Of a DNA stretch of 41,750 nucleotides, positions 9,132-16,565 are shown one piece after another. Where the stretch lies: assembly GCA_937919655.1 (NCBI GenBank), contig CALFPJ010000006.1:1-41750 (forward strand), written 5' to 3'. Positions within the stretch are counted from its first letter, which is position 1; every line of letters begins with the position of its first letter. The notes under the pieces are model-generated. The model did not search any database and had not been told where the DNA came from. It worked only from the letters and a program-made list of their open reading frames with translations. The translations under genes were made by a program, and so were the position numbers. The stretch comes from an uncultured Gemmatimonadales bacterium. Lineage in GTDB: Bacteria > Gemmatimonadota > Gemmatimonadetes > Longimicrobiales > Gaopeijiaceae.

Positions 9132-9628
9132 GCCCCACGACTCCGGTCGTTGCCATCTATCCCGGGTCATTCGATCCGATCACGCGAGGCCATGAGGACA
9201 TCGCCCGTCGCACGCTTCGTGTTGCGGACGAGGTCATCATTGCCGTTGCGCACTCACCATCTACCGACAAACGAAATCTCTTCACGCCTGATGAGAGGGT
9301 GCAGTTGATCAACGAGGTCTTTGCGGACGATGATCGTGTCCGCGCAGAGTCGTTTGGTGGGTTGCTTGTCGACTTCGCGCGGGACAGGCAGGCGATCTTC
9401 GTGATTCGTGGGCTTCGGGCGATTTCGGACTTCGAGTACGAGCTGCAGATGGCGCAGATGAACCACGAGCTTTGGCCTGAGATTGAGACCCTCTTCTTGG
9501 TCCCTGAGGTCGACTACTCATTCCTGTCGTCATCGTTGGTCCGGGAGGTCGCGTCACTCGGTGGGGACGTCTCGCGTTTCGTGTCGCCGCCCGTCTTGGC
9601 TGCCCTCAAGGAGAAGTTCGACGGCTAG
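9128..9628 (+). CDS. coaD: phosphopantetheine adenylyltransferase CoaD
   Basis: The 166-residue enzyme joins ATP and 4'-phosphopantetheine to form dephospho-CoA, the penultimate step of CoA synthesis. It shows the nucleotidyltransferase signature GSFDPITRGHEDI (T/HxGH), the substrate loop IRGLRAISDFEYELQMAQMN and the C-terminal SSSLVREVASLGGDVSRFV. Length is typical. It starts inside the rsmD stop (ATGA) and its 3' end overlaps or abuts the phosphate acetyltransferase gene, linking CoA and acetyl-CoA metabolism. Confidence 0.97.
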   Translation: MSPTTPVVAIYPGSFDPITRGHEDIARRTLRVADEVIIAVAHSPSTDKRNLFTPDERVQLINEVFADDDRVRAESFGGLLVDFARDRQAIFVIRGLRAISDFEYELQMAQMNHELWPEIETLFLVPEVDYSFLSSSLVREVASLGGDVSRFVSPPVLAALKEKFDG

Positions 9629-10628
9629 CGCGTCTAAGGACTTCCTTCAGGAACTCCGTGCCCGGTCGCGTGCCACCCCTCGTCGCCTGGTATTCTCCGA
9701 GGGGACCGATGCCAGAGTCCTGGCCGCCGCCGCAGCCGCGGTGAATACATCGCTCTTCGTGCCGATCCTGTTGGGAAAAGAGGACGAAGTTCGAGAGGAG
9801 TTGGACGTGCTTGGCCTCGCCGACCGAGCGCTCACGGTCCTCGATCCGAACGACCCGGAAAGGTTATCCAGATTGTCCCAGGCGCTTCATCAGTTGCGGG
9901 GGCATCGCGGAGTCACCTTGGAAGAGGCCCACCATTTCGTGGAGGACCCGCTGCTGCAAGCGGCGCTGATGGTGGGGCTCGGCGAGGCAGACGGATCCGT
10001 GTCGGGTTGTGTACGAACCACCGGCGACGTCATCCGTGCGGGCCTCTGGGGGGTCGGTGTCGCGCACGCGATCACGACCGTCAGCTCGTCGTTCTATATG
10101 GTCCTTCCTTCCGGCCATGGGCGTGCACATGACGTGCTGACGTTCACAGATGCCGGCGTGGTGCCGGATCCGACCCCTTCCCAGTTGGCCGAAATCGCAG
10201 TCGCGGCGGTTCGCGCCCGCGAGCGCATTGTGGGGGACGAACCTCGAGTGGCGTTCCTGTCTTACTCGACACTGGGGTCCGCCGACGGCCCATCTGTGGA
10301 GCGCGTCCGGGAGGCGGTCGCTATTTTTCGGAGCCTTTTGCCGGGCGTGACGGCGGAGGGTGAGCTCCAGGCTGATGCCGCCCTGAGCCCTGAGGTCGCG
10401 TTGACCAAGGCCCCATCTTCCGCTCTCGCCGGAGACGCCAATATTCTAGTGTTCCCGGACCTGAACTCAGCGAACATCGCATACAAGCTTGTCCAGCATC
10501 TAGGCGGGGTACGGGCGCTTGGTCCGATTCTTCAGGGGCTGCGAAAACCGTGTAATGATCTGTCGCGGGGGGCATCAATTGAGGACATTCTTTTGGTGGG
10601 TTGCATCACCGCGCTGATGGCCGACTGA
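9561..10628 (+). CDS. pta: phosphate acetyltransferase (short form)
   Basis: The enzyme interconverts acetyl-CoA and acetyl phosphate. Family segments are RRLVFSEGTDARVLAAAA, LTFTDAGVVPDPTPSQLAE, FLSYSTLGSA, GELQADAALS and LVFPDLNSANIAYKL. The start is uncertain. The conserved region begins at about 9636, just after the coaD stop, and no ATG, GTG or TTG lies in frame between that stop and the conserved block. The nearest in-frame GTG is 9561, with GGGAGG 12 bases upstream and a 68-base overlap with coaD; a CTG lies at 9600. From 9561 the protein is 355 residues (family about 330). Phosphate butyryltransferase is a less likely alternative. No ackA is in the window. Confidence 0.88.
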   Translation: MGTSRVSCRRPSWLPSRRSSTASASKDFLQELRARSRATPRRLVFSEGTDARVLAAAAAAVNTSLFVPILLGKEDEVREELDVLGLADRALTVLDPNDPERLSRLSQALHQLRGHRGVTLEEAHHFVEDPLLQAALMVGLGEADGSVSGCVRTTGDVIRAGLWGVGVAHAITTVSSSFYMVLPSGHGRAHDVLTFTDAGVVPDPTPSQLAEIAVAAVRARERIVGDEPRVAFLSYSTLGSADGPSVERVREAVAIFRSLLPGVTAEGELQADAALSPEVALTKAPSSALAGDANILVFPDLNSANIAYKLVQHLGGVRALGPILQGLRKPCNDLSRGASIEDILLVGCITALMAD

Positions 10629-10651
10629 GGGAGGCACTTTACGACTGTTCC

Positions 10652-10679
10652 TTGCCCGAACATTTGATCCCTTTTTAAT
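10652..10679 (+). promoter_or_regulatory. candidate promoter of the partner-switching operon
   Basis: TTGCCC (10652-10657), a 16-base spacer and TTTAAT (10674-10679, five of six to TATAAT) lie in the 126-base gap after pta, about 75 bases before the STAS gene. The local T-rich stretch at 10670-10682 stands out in this GC-rich window. Confidence 0.4.
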
Positions 10680-10754
10680 TTTGTGGCGCTGCCGCATCGA
10701 GCACGAAGTGCCCGAGCGGCTGGCCCGCGAACCCAACTCCGGAGCAACCAAGCC

Positions 10755-11087
10755 ATGGGCTTTCAGGTGTCGCAGAACGGCGACGTCACGCTCGTCGAGG
10801 TCGAAGGTCAGCTAATCGTCGGCAATCGTCAGGAATTGAAGCAGCGCGTTCTTGAGCAGCTCGAGGGTGGCGATCGCAAATTTGTGATCGACTTTTCGAA
10901 CACAGGGTACATCGACTCTTCGGGTCTCGGCGTCCTGGTCAGCCTTTCAAAGAAGATTCGGGAGCAGGGTGGGGAGCTTCGGCTGTCCAACCTCAACGAG
11001 GATCTGCGGACCCTCTTCGAACTGACCAAGCTCGATACGCTCTTCCGGATCACGAATACGAAGGAAGAAGCCCTCGAGGGCTTTTGA
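10755..11087 (+). CDS. STAS-domain anti-sigma factor antagonist
   Basis: The 110-residue protein is a single STAS domain like SpoIIAA and RsbV. The phosphorylation loop IDSSGLGVLVSLSKK is intact, with Ser56 at the position of SpoIIAA Ser58. The family binds the cognate kinase when unphosphorylated and releases the sigma factor or other target. A GGAG ribosome site lies ten bases before the ATG. The next two genes encode the matching kinase and phosphatase, so the three can form a complete partner switch. The C-terminal KLDTLFRITNTKEEALEGF is typical of the family. Confidence 0.93.
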   Translation: MGFQVSQNGDVTLVEVEGQLIVGNRQELKQRVLEQLEGGDRKFVIDFSNTGYIDSSGLGVLVSLSKKIREQGGELRLSNLNEDLRTLFELTKLDTLFRITNTKEEALEGF

Positions 11088-11132
11088 TCAGGACCCCGCG
11101 TTCTTGGCGCGCCACTCTGAACCGGGACGTCG

Positions 11133-11573
11133 ATGGATAACGACCTAGTTCTCGAGATCCCGACCGACATCCGCTCGATTGAGCACACGGTCGAGTACGT
11201 CATGTCCCGCTGCCATGATTGTGGTGGTCAGGCGCGGCTGCTGCGGCTGAACTTTCGGGTAGGGCTTACTGAAGCGCTCTCCAACGCGATGCTGTACGGC
11301 AACGGGCATGACCCTTCGAAGAGTGTGCGGGTGGAGGTCACTATGGTCGGCGGCCGCCTCCAGGCCCGCATCACCGACCAGGGGACCGGCTTCGATCCGA
11401 GTTCGATTCCAGACCCGACCGCCCCGGACAATCTTCTGAAGTGTGGAGGCCGTGGTCTCTTCCTCATGCGGCAGTTGTGCGACGAGGTGTCCTACAACGA
11501 TCAGGGTAATGAGGTGACCTTGGTCCTGAGGCTCGAGCAGGGCGCGGCCCTCGAGGGCGGCGCTCAGGCGTGA
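11133..11573 (+). CDS. RsbW/SpoIIAB-like anti-sigma serine kinase
   Basis: The 146-residue GHKL-fold ATP-binding protein has the N box EALSNAMLYGN (N51), the G1 box DQGTGFDP and the G2 box GGRGLFLMRQL. These are the features of anti-sigma kinases that phosphorylate a STAS partner. It is 45 bases after the STAS gene, and its TGA overlaps the GTG of the PP2C gene. No sigma factor gene is next to it, so the regulated target is unknown. A two-component-type histidine kinase is excluded by the small size and lack of an H box. Confidence 0.92.
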   Translation: MDNDLVLEIPTDIRSIEHTVEYVMSRCHDCGGQARLLRLNFRVGLTEALSNAMLYGNGHDPSKSVRVEVTMVGGRLQARITDQGTGFDPSSIPDPTAPDNLLKCGGRGLFLMRQLCDEVSYNDQGNEVTLVLRLEQGAALEGGAQA

Positions 11574-13147
11574 GGCACTCGGGCCGGCTCGTCCCAGGGG
11601 CGCTGCCGGATCCGATTCTCGGAACGCTTCGAGAGTTCGAGCAGAGCTTCCAGGCCTCTATTCGCCTCGTGATCCCACCCGCGGAGGCGGGTGCCGCCGC
11701 CGAGATCGTATACGCCAGCGAGGCTTTCTACCCCGAAGGGGATGTCTACTCCAAGCCCCTCGTAGCCCATCATGGCTCGGAGTTGGAACTTCAGGTGACG
11801 GTCCACCGAGGTTCCAGCGAAGCCATCGCTGCGGTTTTGGGGCCGGCCCTCGATCGGATCTTCGAGTCCTCGAGGGAGATCCAGTTCTTCACCGATGAAC
11901 TCTCGGAGCGCTTCGAAGAGATCAACCTGCTGTATTCCATCAGCGAGACCCTCGGGTCTACGTTGGACATTGACCACGGGGCTCGAAAGATCCTGGGTGA
12001 AGTTCGGGATGTGATGGGTGCCAAGCGCGGATCTTTGTGGGTCTATGACGCGGAGGAGGACGAGCTACACCTTGCGGCGGCGGTGGGCTCCGAGGGTCGC
12101 TCAGGCCCCTTGGCCACGGACCACCCCGATGCCGTGACCTCGAGGGTGTTCCGAGAGGGGCAGGCAATTATCGACCCACGACGGCCAACTGTGGAGAATG
12201 AGGCCGCCGGCGAGACCGGGGACTCATTTCTTTCTGTGCCGATCCGCTATACGCCAGCGTCTGGGGAATCGCGAACCGTAGGGGTGGTCAATCTCATCGG
12301 CCGCCAAGATGGCGGCCGGTTCAGTTCCGCCAACCAGAAGCTCCTCGCGGCCATCGCCTCTCAGGTTGGTGCCGCATTAGAGAACAACCGCCTCGTGCGC
12401 GAGAGTCTCTCGAAAGAGCGCATGACCCGCGAGATGGAACTCGCCAACGAATTGCAGATGAAGCTGCTGCCGGACGCGGAAAGCCTCGACTGGGTGGAGG
12501 CGTCAGGCCGCGTACAGCCGGCCGAGCAGGTCGGCGGGGACTTCTACCAGCTCTTTCGCCTGGCAGACGGTCGCATAGGGGTCATGCTCGGCGATGTTTC
12601 GCTGCACGGGTTCCCTTCGGCGCTCATCATGATGCTGGCGATGAGCGCGGCGGGTATCTACGCTCGCGAGTTTGCCTCGCCAGCCCAGGTCCTGCGGTCA
12701 TTGGACGATGCGCTGGCAGAGGAGCTCGAGACCACCGAGATGTTCCTGACCATCTTCTACGGTGTCCTGGACCCTGCGAATCGAACGTTGGTGTACTCGA
12801 ACGCCGGCCACCCGCATGCGTTCGCAATGCGCGATTCTGGAGAAGCACAGCGTCTCACCGCCACAGATCCTCCGGTCGGGTTCGCCGGTCCGGACGCCTT
12901 CCAAGAGGTCACGGTCGACTGGGACCCAGAGCGAGACCTGCTCCTGCTCTTCACGGATGGCCTGTCGGACATGTTGGCGACGTCGACCCGGACCGATGGC
13001 GAAGGCCTGATTCTCGACACCGTGGTCACGCACAGATACCGGAAGGCGAGGGATATCGTGGACAAGCTGTTCTCGCTAATGCCCGACCCTGATAGCGAAC
13101 CCACGATTCTTGGGGATGACCGGACCGCCCTCGTCGTTCGTGTCTGA
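11570..13147 (+). CDS. GAF-containing SpoIIE/RsbU-type PP2C phosphatase
   Basis: The 525-residue protein has an unassigned N-terminal region (about 1-115), a GAF-like sensor domain (about 124-275, ending QVGAALENNRLV), a short linker helix and a C-terminal PP2C-type phosphatase (about 300-525). Phosphatase landmarks are GGDFYQL (residues about 321-327), MLGDVSLHGFPSAL, YSNAGHPHAFA, LLLFTDGLSDML and DDRTALVV, so the metal-binding Asp residues are present. It should dephosphorylate the STAS protein encoded two genes upstream in response to a signal sensed by the GAF region. The ligand is unknown. Its 3' end overlaps the rsmA start region. Confidence 0.93.
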   Translation: MRHSGRLVPGALPDPILGTLREFEQSFQASIRLVIPPAEAGAAAEIVYASEAFYPEGDVYSKPLVAHHGSELELQVTVHRGSSEAIAAVLGPALDRIFESSREIQFFTDELSERFEEINLLYSISETLGSTLDIDHGARKILGEVRDVMGAKRGSLWVYDAEEDELHLAAAVGSEGRSGPLATDHPDAVTSRVFREGQAIIDPRRPTVENEAAGETGDSFLSVPIRYTPASGESRTVGVVNLIGRQDGGRFSSANQKLLAAIASQVGAALENNRLVRESLSKERMTREMELANELQMKLLPDAESLDWVEASGRVQPAEQVGGDFYQLFRLADGRIGVMLGDVSLHGFPSALIMMLAMSAAGIYAREFASPAQVLRSLDDALAEELETTEMFLTIFYGVLDPANRTLVYSNAGHPHAFAMRDSGEAQRLTATDPPVGFAGPDAFQEVTVDWDPERDLLLLFTDGLSDMLATSTRTDGEGLILDTVVTHRYRKARDIVDKLFSLMPDPDSEPTILGDDRTALVVRV

Positions 13148-13955
13148 CGAAGGCCTTCACCGAGCCAAACGCTCGCTCGGCCAGAATTTCCTGGTCGACC
13201 CCAACCTACAGCGCAAGATCGTAGCCGCGCTCGGGGCAGGCCCCGACGACGAAGTCGTCGAGATCGGGCCGGGTCGGGGCGCGCTCACGCGCCATCTAGT
13301 GGGGACGGTGCGGAGGCTCGTGCTCGTCGAACTCGACGACCAACTCGCCGCCAGTTGGGCCGACGAATTCCAGGGCCGAGATGATGTGGTCGTGATTCAC
13401 GGCGACGTGCTGGAAGCGCCCTTCATGGACGCCCTGGAGCGCCCTGAAGAGGCGTTAGTGATCGGCAACATTCCCTACAACATCACGTCGCCGATCCTTT
13501 TTCGACTCCTTGAGCGCCCCCGGCCGCGTGAGATCGTGCTCATGGTCCAACAGGAAGTCGCGGAGCGGATCGCCGCCAAGGTCGGGACCAAGGCGTACGG
13601 CGCACTCTCCGTCGGGGTGCGGAGTGTCGCGACGGCCCGGCGGCTCTTTGGTGTTGGGAGGGGCGCGTTTCGCCCGGTTCCGGGGGTCGATTCCGCAGTC
13701 ATTCGGATCACTCCTACGCGGCCGGAACCCGTCTTGGAGGCCGACGAGCCCCATCTGCGCAATTTGGTGCGGGCCGCCTTCCAATGGAGGCGGAAGCAGC
13801 TGCGGAAGATCCTCCGGGACCACACCGACCTACGGGTGCCGGCCGAAGCGCTGGACCGCGTCGCCGAAGAGGCCGGAATCGTGTTGTCCGACCGACCGGA
13901 GAGCCTCTCGCCAGAGGACTTCATTCGGCTCGCCTCCGCGTTGCAGGACGAGTAG
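13116..13955 (+). CDS. rsmA: 16S rRNA adenine dimethyltransferase RsmA (KsgA)
   Basis: About 279 residues. RsmA dimethylates two adjacent adenines near the 3' end of 16S rRNA. Conserved parts are KRSLGQNFLVDP, the SAM motif EIGPGRGALT, LVELDD, HGDVLE, the catalytic GNIPYNITSPI and FRPVPGVDSAVI. The start is ambiguous: in-frame TTG 13110, ATG 13116 and GTG 13140 all lie within the last 38 bases of the phosphatase gene, and only sequence after 13140 is conserved. I chose the ATG. It precedes the intergenic Rex operator. Confidence 0.95.
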   Translation: MTGPPSSFVSDEGLHRAKRSLGQNFLVDPNLQRKIVAALGAGPDDEVVEIGPGRGALTRHLVGTVRRLVLVELDDQLAASWADEFQGRDDVVVIHGDVLEAPFMDALERPEEALVIGNIPYNITSPILFRLLERPRPREIVLMVQQEVAERIAAKVGTKAYGALSVGVRSVATARRLFGVGRGAFRPVPGVDSAVIRITPTRPEPVLEADEPHLRNLVRAAFQWRRKQLRKILRDHTDLRVPAEALDRVAEEAGIVLSDRPESLSPEDFIRLASALQDE

Positions 13956-13968
13956 CGCTTCTCTACAT

Positions 13969-13986
13969 TTGTGAAGAATTTCACAA
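13969..13986. promoter_or_regulatory. Rex operator (redox-responsive), perfect palindrome
   Basis: The sequence TTGTGAAGAATTTCACAA is a perfect match to the Rex consensus TTGTGAA-N4-TTCACAA. It lies 39 bases before the likely GTG of the rex gene, in the 70-base gap between rsmA and rex. Rex family repressors bind such sites when NADH is low and release when the NADH/NAD ratio rises. The position implies autoregulation of rex and of the genes overlapping it (exonuclease and hydrolase). The site is seen directly; binding is inferred from the family. Confidence 0.9.
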
Positions 13987-14025
13987 GCAGCCGGTTTCGG
14001 CTGTCAGCCCTATCTTTTGTGGCCT

Positions 14026-14661
14026 GTGACTAGACGTATTTCTGAATCGACGGTGCGCCGTCTCTCCCACTATTTGAGGGCCCTTGAGGGGTTTGACCGT
14101 AATGGTGGCGGGACGGTATCCAGCGAGGAGTTGGCCTCGAAGGGGCATACGACCGCTGCTCAGGTCCGAAAAGACCTGTCGCATTTCGGTTCCTTCGGAA
14201 AACGCGGCCTAGGGTACGGCGTGTCGGAGCTCGTGGACCGTCTGCGAGCCATTCTGGGCGTCGACCGGGCCTGGCGAGTGGTCCTGGTAGGCGCCGGTCG
14301 CATTGGCTCGGCGTTGTTCGAGTATCCGGACTTCAAGGCCCGTGGGTATGACTGCGTGGCGGTCCTCGACTCTGACCCGCACAAGATCGGGGCGAAGTGG
14401 GGCAACACGACCATCCGAGACACGGCTGAACTTGAGGCCGTCGTCGTCCGTGAGCAGATCGACTTGGTCGTGCTCGCCGTTCCCGCGGTGGCTGCGCAGG
14501 AGGTGACCGACAGGGCGGTACGGGCTGGGATCAAGGGGATTCTCAACTTCGCCCCCGTGCGGCTCAAGGTCCCGGCCCAGGTGCCTGTGGAGGACGTGAA
14601 CCTCGTGATGGAGCTCGAGGCGCTGTCGTTCCGTATCACGCGGGGTGGGGCGTCGGAGTGA
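14026..14661 (+). CDS. rex: redox-sensing transcriptional repressor Rex
   Basis: The 211-residue protein has the Rex layout: an N-terminal winged helix (ISESTVRRLSHYLRALE, then ASKGHTTAAQVRKDLSHFG and FGKRGLGYGV) and a Rossmann NAD(H)-binding domain with LVGAGRIGSAL near residue 88. Typical later segments are VLAVPAVAAQEVTDRAV and GILNFAPVRLKVP. It senses the NADH/NAD ratio. The GTG at 14026 is preferred over TTG 14017 because it directly precedes the conserved start. No Shine-Dalgarno is visible, but TATCTT lies at 14011-14016, so the transcript may be leaderless. The TGA overlaps the next GTG by four bases. Confidence 0.96.
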   Translation: MTRRISESTVRRLSHYLRALEGFDRNGGGTVSSEELASKGHTTAAQVRKDLSHFGSFGKRGLGYGVSELVDRLRAILGVDRAWRVVLVGAGRIGSALFEYPDFKARGYDCVAVLDSDPHKIGAKWGNTTIRDTAELEAVVVREQIDLVVLAVPAVAAQEVTDRAVRAGIKGILNFAPVRLKVPAQVPVEDVNLVMELEALSFRITRGGASE

Positions 14662-15530
14662 AGGGCGAGAGGGACGCTTCACTCCTCCGCAGGGCGGAGG
14701 ACAGTCTGAGCGAGGGCCCTCAACAGACGCTGGAACTCGCCAAGGAGGTTTTGGGGCTGTCCGGACACCCGGGAGCGGCCTCCGCTGCGGTGTTTCACCT
14801 TCTTGGTGCTGATCCTCGGTTTCTGGTGGACAGCCAGGGGGTTTGGACGCTCGATCCTACCATGGCGCCCCTCGGCGTATCGTTATCTGAGGTCTCGTTC
14901 GCAGTGGTGGATGTAGAGACGACGGGTGGCCGTGCGTGGAACGGGCACCGCGTCATCGAGATCGCGATCGTTGAGGTCCTGGGGGGCACGATCGTGGACG
15001 AATACGAGACGCTCATCAATCCGGGGCAGGGGATTCCGTCCATGATCTCGTCCCTGACCGGAATCACGGGCGCGATGACATCTGTCGCGCCCTATTTCGA
15101 GCACGTCGCGGACGAGGTTGCTGGGCGACTGGAGGGCCGCGCCTTCGTGGCGCACAACGCCGCCTTCGACTGGAGTTTCGTGTCGTCCGAACTGGTGCGG
15201 GCGAATGTGGATGTGCCCACCATGCCCAAACTGTGTACCGTGCGAATGGTGAGGAGGCTTGTGCCGGTGCTTCGGCATCGGAATCTGGATGTCGTGACGC
15301 GCCACTTCGGGGTCGATGTCCAGGGCCGGCACCGAGCCTATGGAGACGCCTTCGCGACGGCCCGTGTGCTTCTTCGTTTGTTGGACGAGGCCGCCGGCCG
15401 GGGCGTTGAGGATCTCGCAACGTTGCAGTGGTATCTAAAACGTCGCCGCCAGCGAAAGTTCTTCGATCCGCATCAGTTTTCGCTGGAGCTGCCAGGACAC
15501 GAATCCAGGAAGAGGAAGAGACCGCGATGA
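14658..15530 (+). CDS. DnaQ-type 3'-5' exonuclease with N-terminal winged-helix-like region
   Basis: The 290-residue protein has residues about 5-72 that look like a small winged helix ending DPRFLVDSQGVWTLDP. A DEDDh exonuclease follows: ExoI VVDVETTG, ExoII VAHNAAFDWSF and ExoIII HRAYGDAFATA. The catalytic Asp, Glu and His pattern is complete. The C-terminus is basic (YLKRRRQRKF and a KRKRPR end). It resembles the epsilon subunit of DNA polymerase III or PolC-type proofreaders, but the extra N-terminal domain suggests a stand-alone repair or RNA-processing nuclease. It overlaps rex by four bases and so is probably controlled with it. Confidence 0.88.
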   Translation: MKGERDASLLRRAEDSLSEGPQQTLELAKEVLGLSGHPGAASAAVFHLLGADPRFLVDSQGVWTLDPTMAPLGVSLSEVSFAVVDVETTGGRAWNGHRVIEIAIVEVLGGTIVDEYETLINPGQGIPSMISSLTGITGAMTSVAPYFEHVADEVAGRLEGRAFVAHNAAFDWSFVSSELVRANVDVPTMPKLCTVRMVRRLVPVLRHRNLDVVTRHFGVDVQGRHRAYGDAFATARVLLRLLDEAAGRGVEDLATLQWYLKRRRQRKFFDPHQFSLELPGHESRKRKRPR

Positions 15531-16408
15531 TCAATACACCCTTGGACCTGCCTCTGACCCAGACGGAACAGATTGGCGCCGTCCGGATTCACGCCATCGA
15601 GGCCGGCCTTCAGTGGCTGGATGGTGGAGCCATGTTTGGGGTTGTCCCCAAGCCCCTGTGGGAGCGACGCATCGTCGCTGACGAGCGCAATCGAATTCCG
15701 CTCGCGCTCCGCTGCCTGCTGGTCGAAGCCCCCAATGCTCTGGTGTTGATCGACACGGGAATCGGCAACAAGGAGAGCGCCAAGTTCCACGACCTATACG
15801 GTGTCGAAAACGCGGGGGCCCCGACTCGTTTGGAGGATGGGATCCGCGCCGCTGGCTTCAGCCCGGAGGACGTCGACATCGTCTTGAGCACCCACCTCCA
15901 CTTCGACCACGCCGGCGGGAACACATTCGTCAGTGAGGACGGACAGGTGAAGCCTGCCTTCCCGAATGCGCGTTATGTCGTGCAAAAGGGCGAGTTCGAC
16001 TTTGCCCACGGCGGCAACGAGCGCGTGAGGGCGAGTTATCTCGCGCACAATTTCGACCCGATCGCGGAAGCCGGCCTGTGGGACTTTGTGGACGGGGCGG
16101 CATCTGTGACGGAAGGGATCCGCGTGATTCCAACGCCTGGCCACACGCCTTTCCACCATTCCGTGTTGGTGGAGAGCGAGGACAGCACCGCGTGCTTTCT
16201 GGCTGACGTTTGCCCGACGTCGGCCCACGTGCCTTTGCCCTGGATCATGGGGTACGACTTGGAGCCCCTCGTCACGCTCGAGTCGAAGCGGGGCCTTTGG
16301 ACCCAAGCCCGCGAAGAGGAATGGCTCCTCGTGTTCGAGCACGATCCCGCCGTCCCTTGGGGACGCCTCGATACTACGACCGATAGGCCGGTCTTGATCG
16401 CCCTGTAG
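15527..16408 (+). CDS. metallo-beta-lactamase-fold hydrolase
   Basis: The 293-residue protein has the zinc-binding motif THLHFDHAGGN, an upstream LIDTGIGN, a later TPGHTPFHHSVL and FLADVCPTSAHVP. These are the ordered metal-ligand segments of the superfamily that includes glyoxalase II, lactonases and phosphodiesterases. The C-terminal FEHDPAVPWG resembles the quorum-quenching lactonase and alkyl-sulfatase-like subgroups, but I cannot assign a substrate. The ATG lies in the stop of the exonuclease gene (ATGA at 15527), preceded by a GGAAGAGGAAGAG stretch. There is no signal peptide, so it is cytoplasmic. A dispersed repeat begins right after its TAG. Confidence 0.87.
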   Translation: MINTPLDLPLTQTEQIGAVRIHAIEAGLQWLDGGAMFGVVPKPLWERRIVADERNRIPLALRCLLVEAPNALVLIDTGIGNKESAKFHDLYGVENAGAPTRLEDGIRAAGFSPEDVDIVLSTHLHFDHAGGNTFVSEDGQVKPAFPNARYVVQKGEFDFAHGGNERVRASYLAHNFDPIAEAGLWDFVDGAASVTEGIRVIPTPGHTPFHHSVLVESEDSTACFLADVCPTSAHVPLPWIMGYDLEPLVTLESKRGLWTQAREEEWLLVFEHDPAVPWGRLDTTTDRPVLIAL

Positions 16409-16438
16409 GGGGCCGTTGAAGAAGACCACTGGCCCGCG
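16409..16438 (+). repeat. dispersed 3'-end repeat, copy 1 (diverged)
   Basis: It starts with the first base after the TAG of the hydrolase gene. GTTGAAGAAG (16415-16424) and GGCCCGCG (16431-16438) match the copy at 41697 at the same spacing; about 23 of 28 positions agree over 16411-16438. The 5' bases differ from the other two copies (GGGGCC against AAGGCT) and the CTAG is missing. The rest of the gap to 16565 holds a short inverted repeat (16511-16535) and no gene. Confidence 0.55.
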
Positions 16439-16510
16439 AGAGCCCAGCGCCGCCTGCCGGGAACCTACATGACCCACCTCGGATTTTGCGGTATCTTCGT
16501 GGGCTTGTTG

Positions 16511-16535
16511 ACGCTGAGGTTTTCTTCCCCAGCGT
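16511..16535. promoter_or_regulatory. imperfect inverted repeat upstream of thiolase
   Basis: ACGCTGAGG (16511-16519) pairs with CCCCAGCGT (16527-16535) with one mismatch, around a T-rich seven-base centre. It overlaps TTGACG (16508-16513), a plausible -35, and ends 30 bases before the thiolase ATG. It could be the operator of a TetR-like regulator of acyl-CoA metabolism, or simply a stem-loop; nothing else here supports one over the other. Confidence 0.35.
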
Positions 16536-16565
16536 TCTGCTTCGACCTAGCCTTTAGATCGATCC

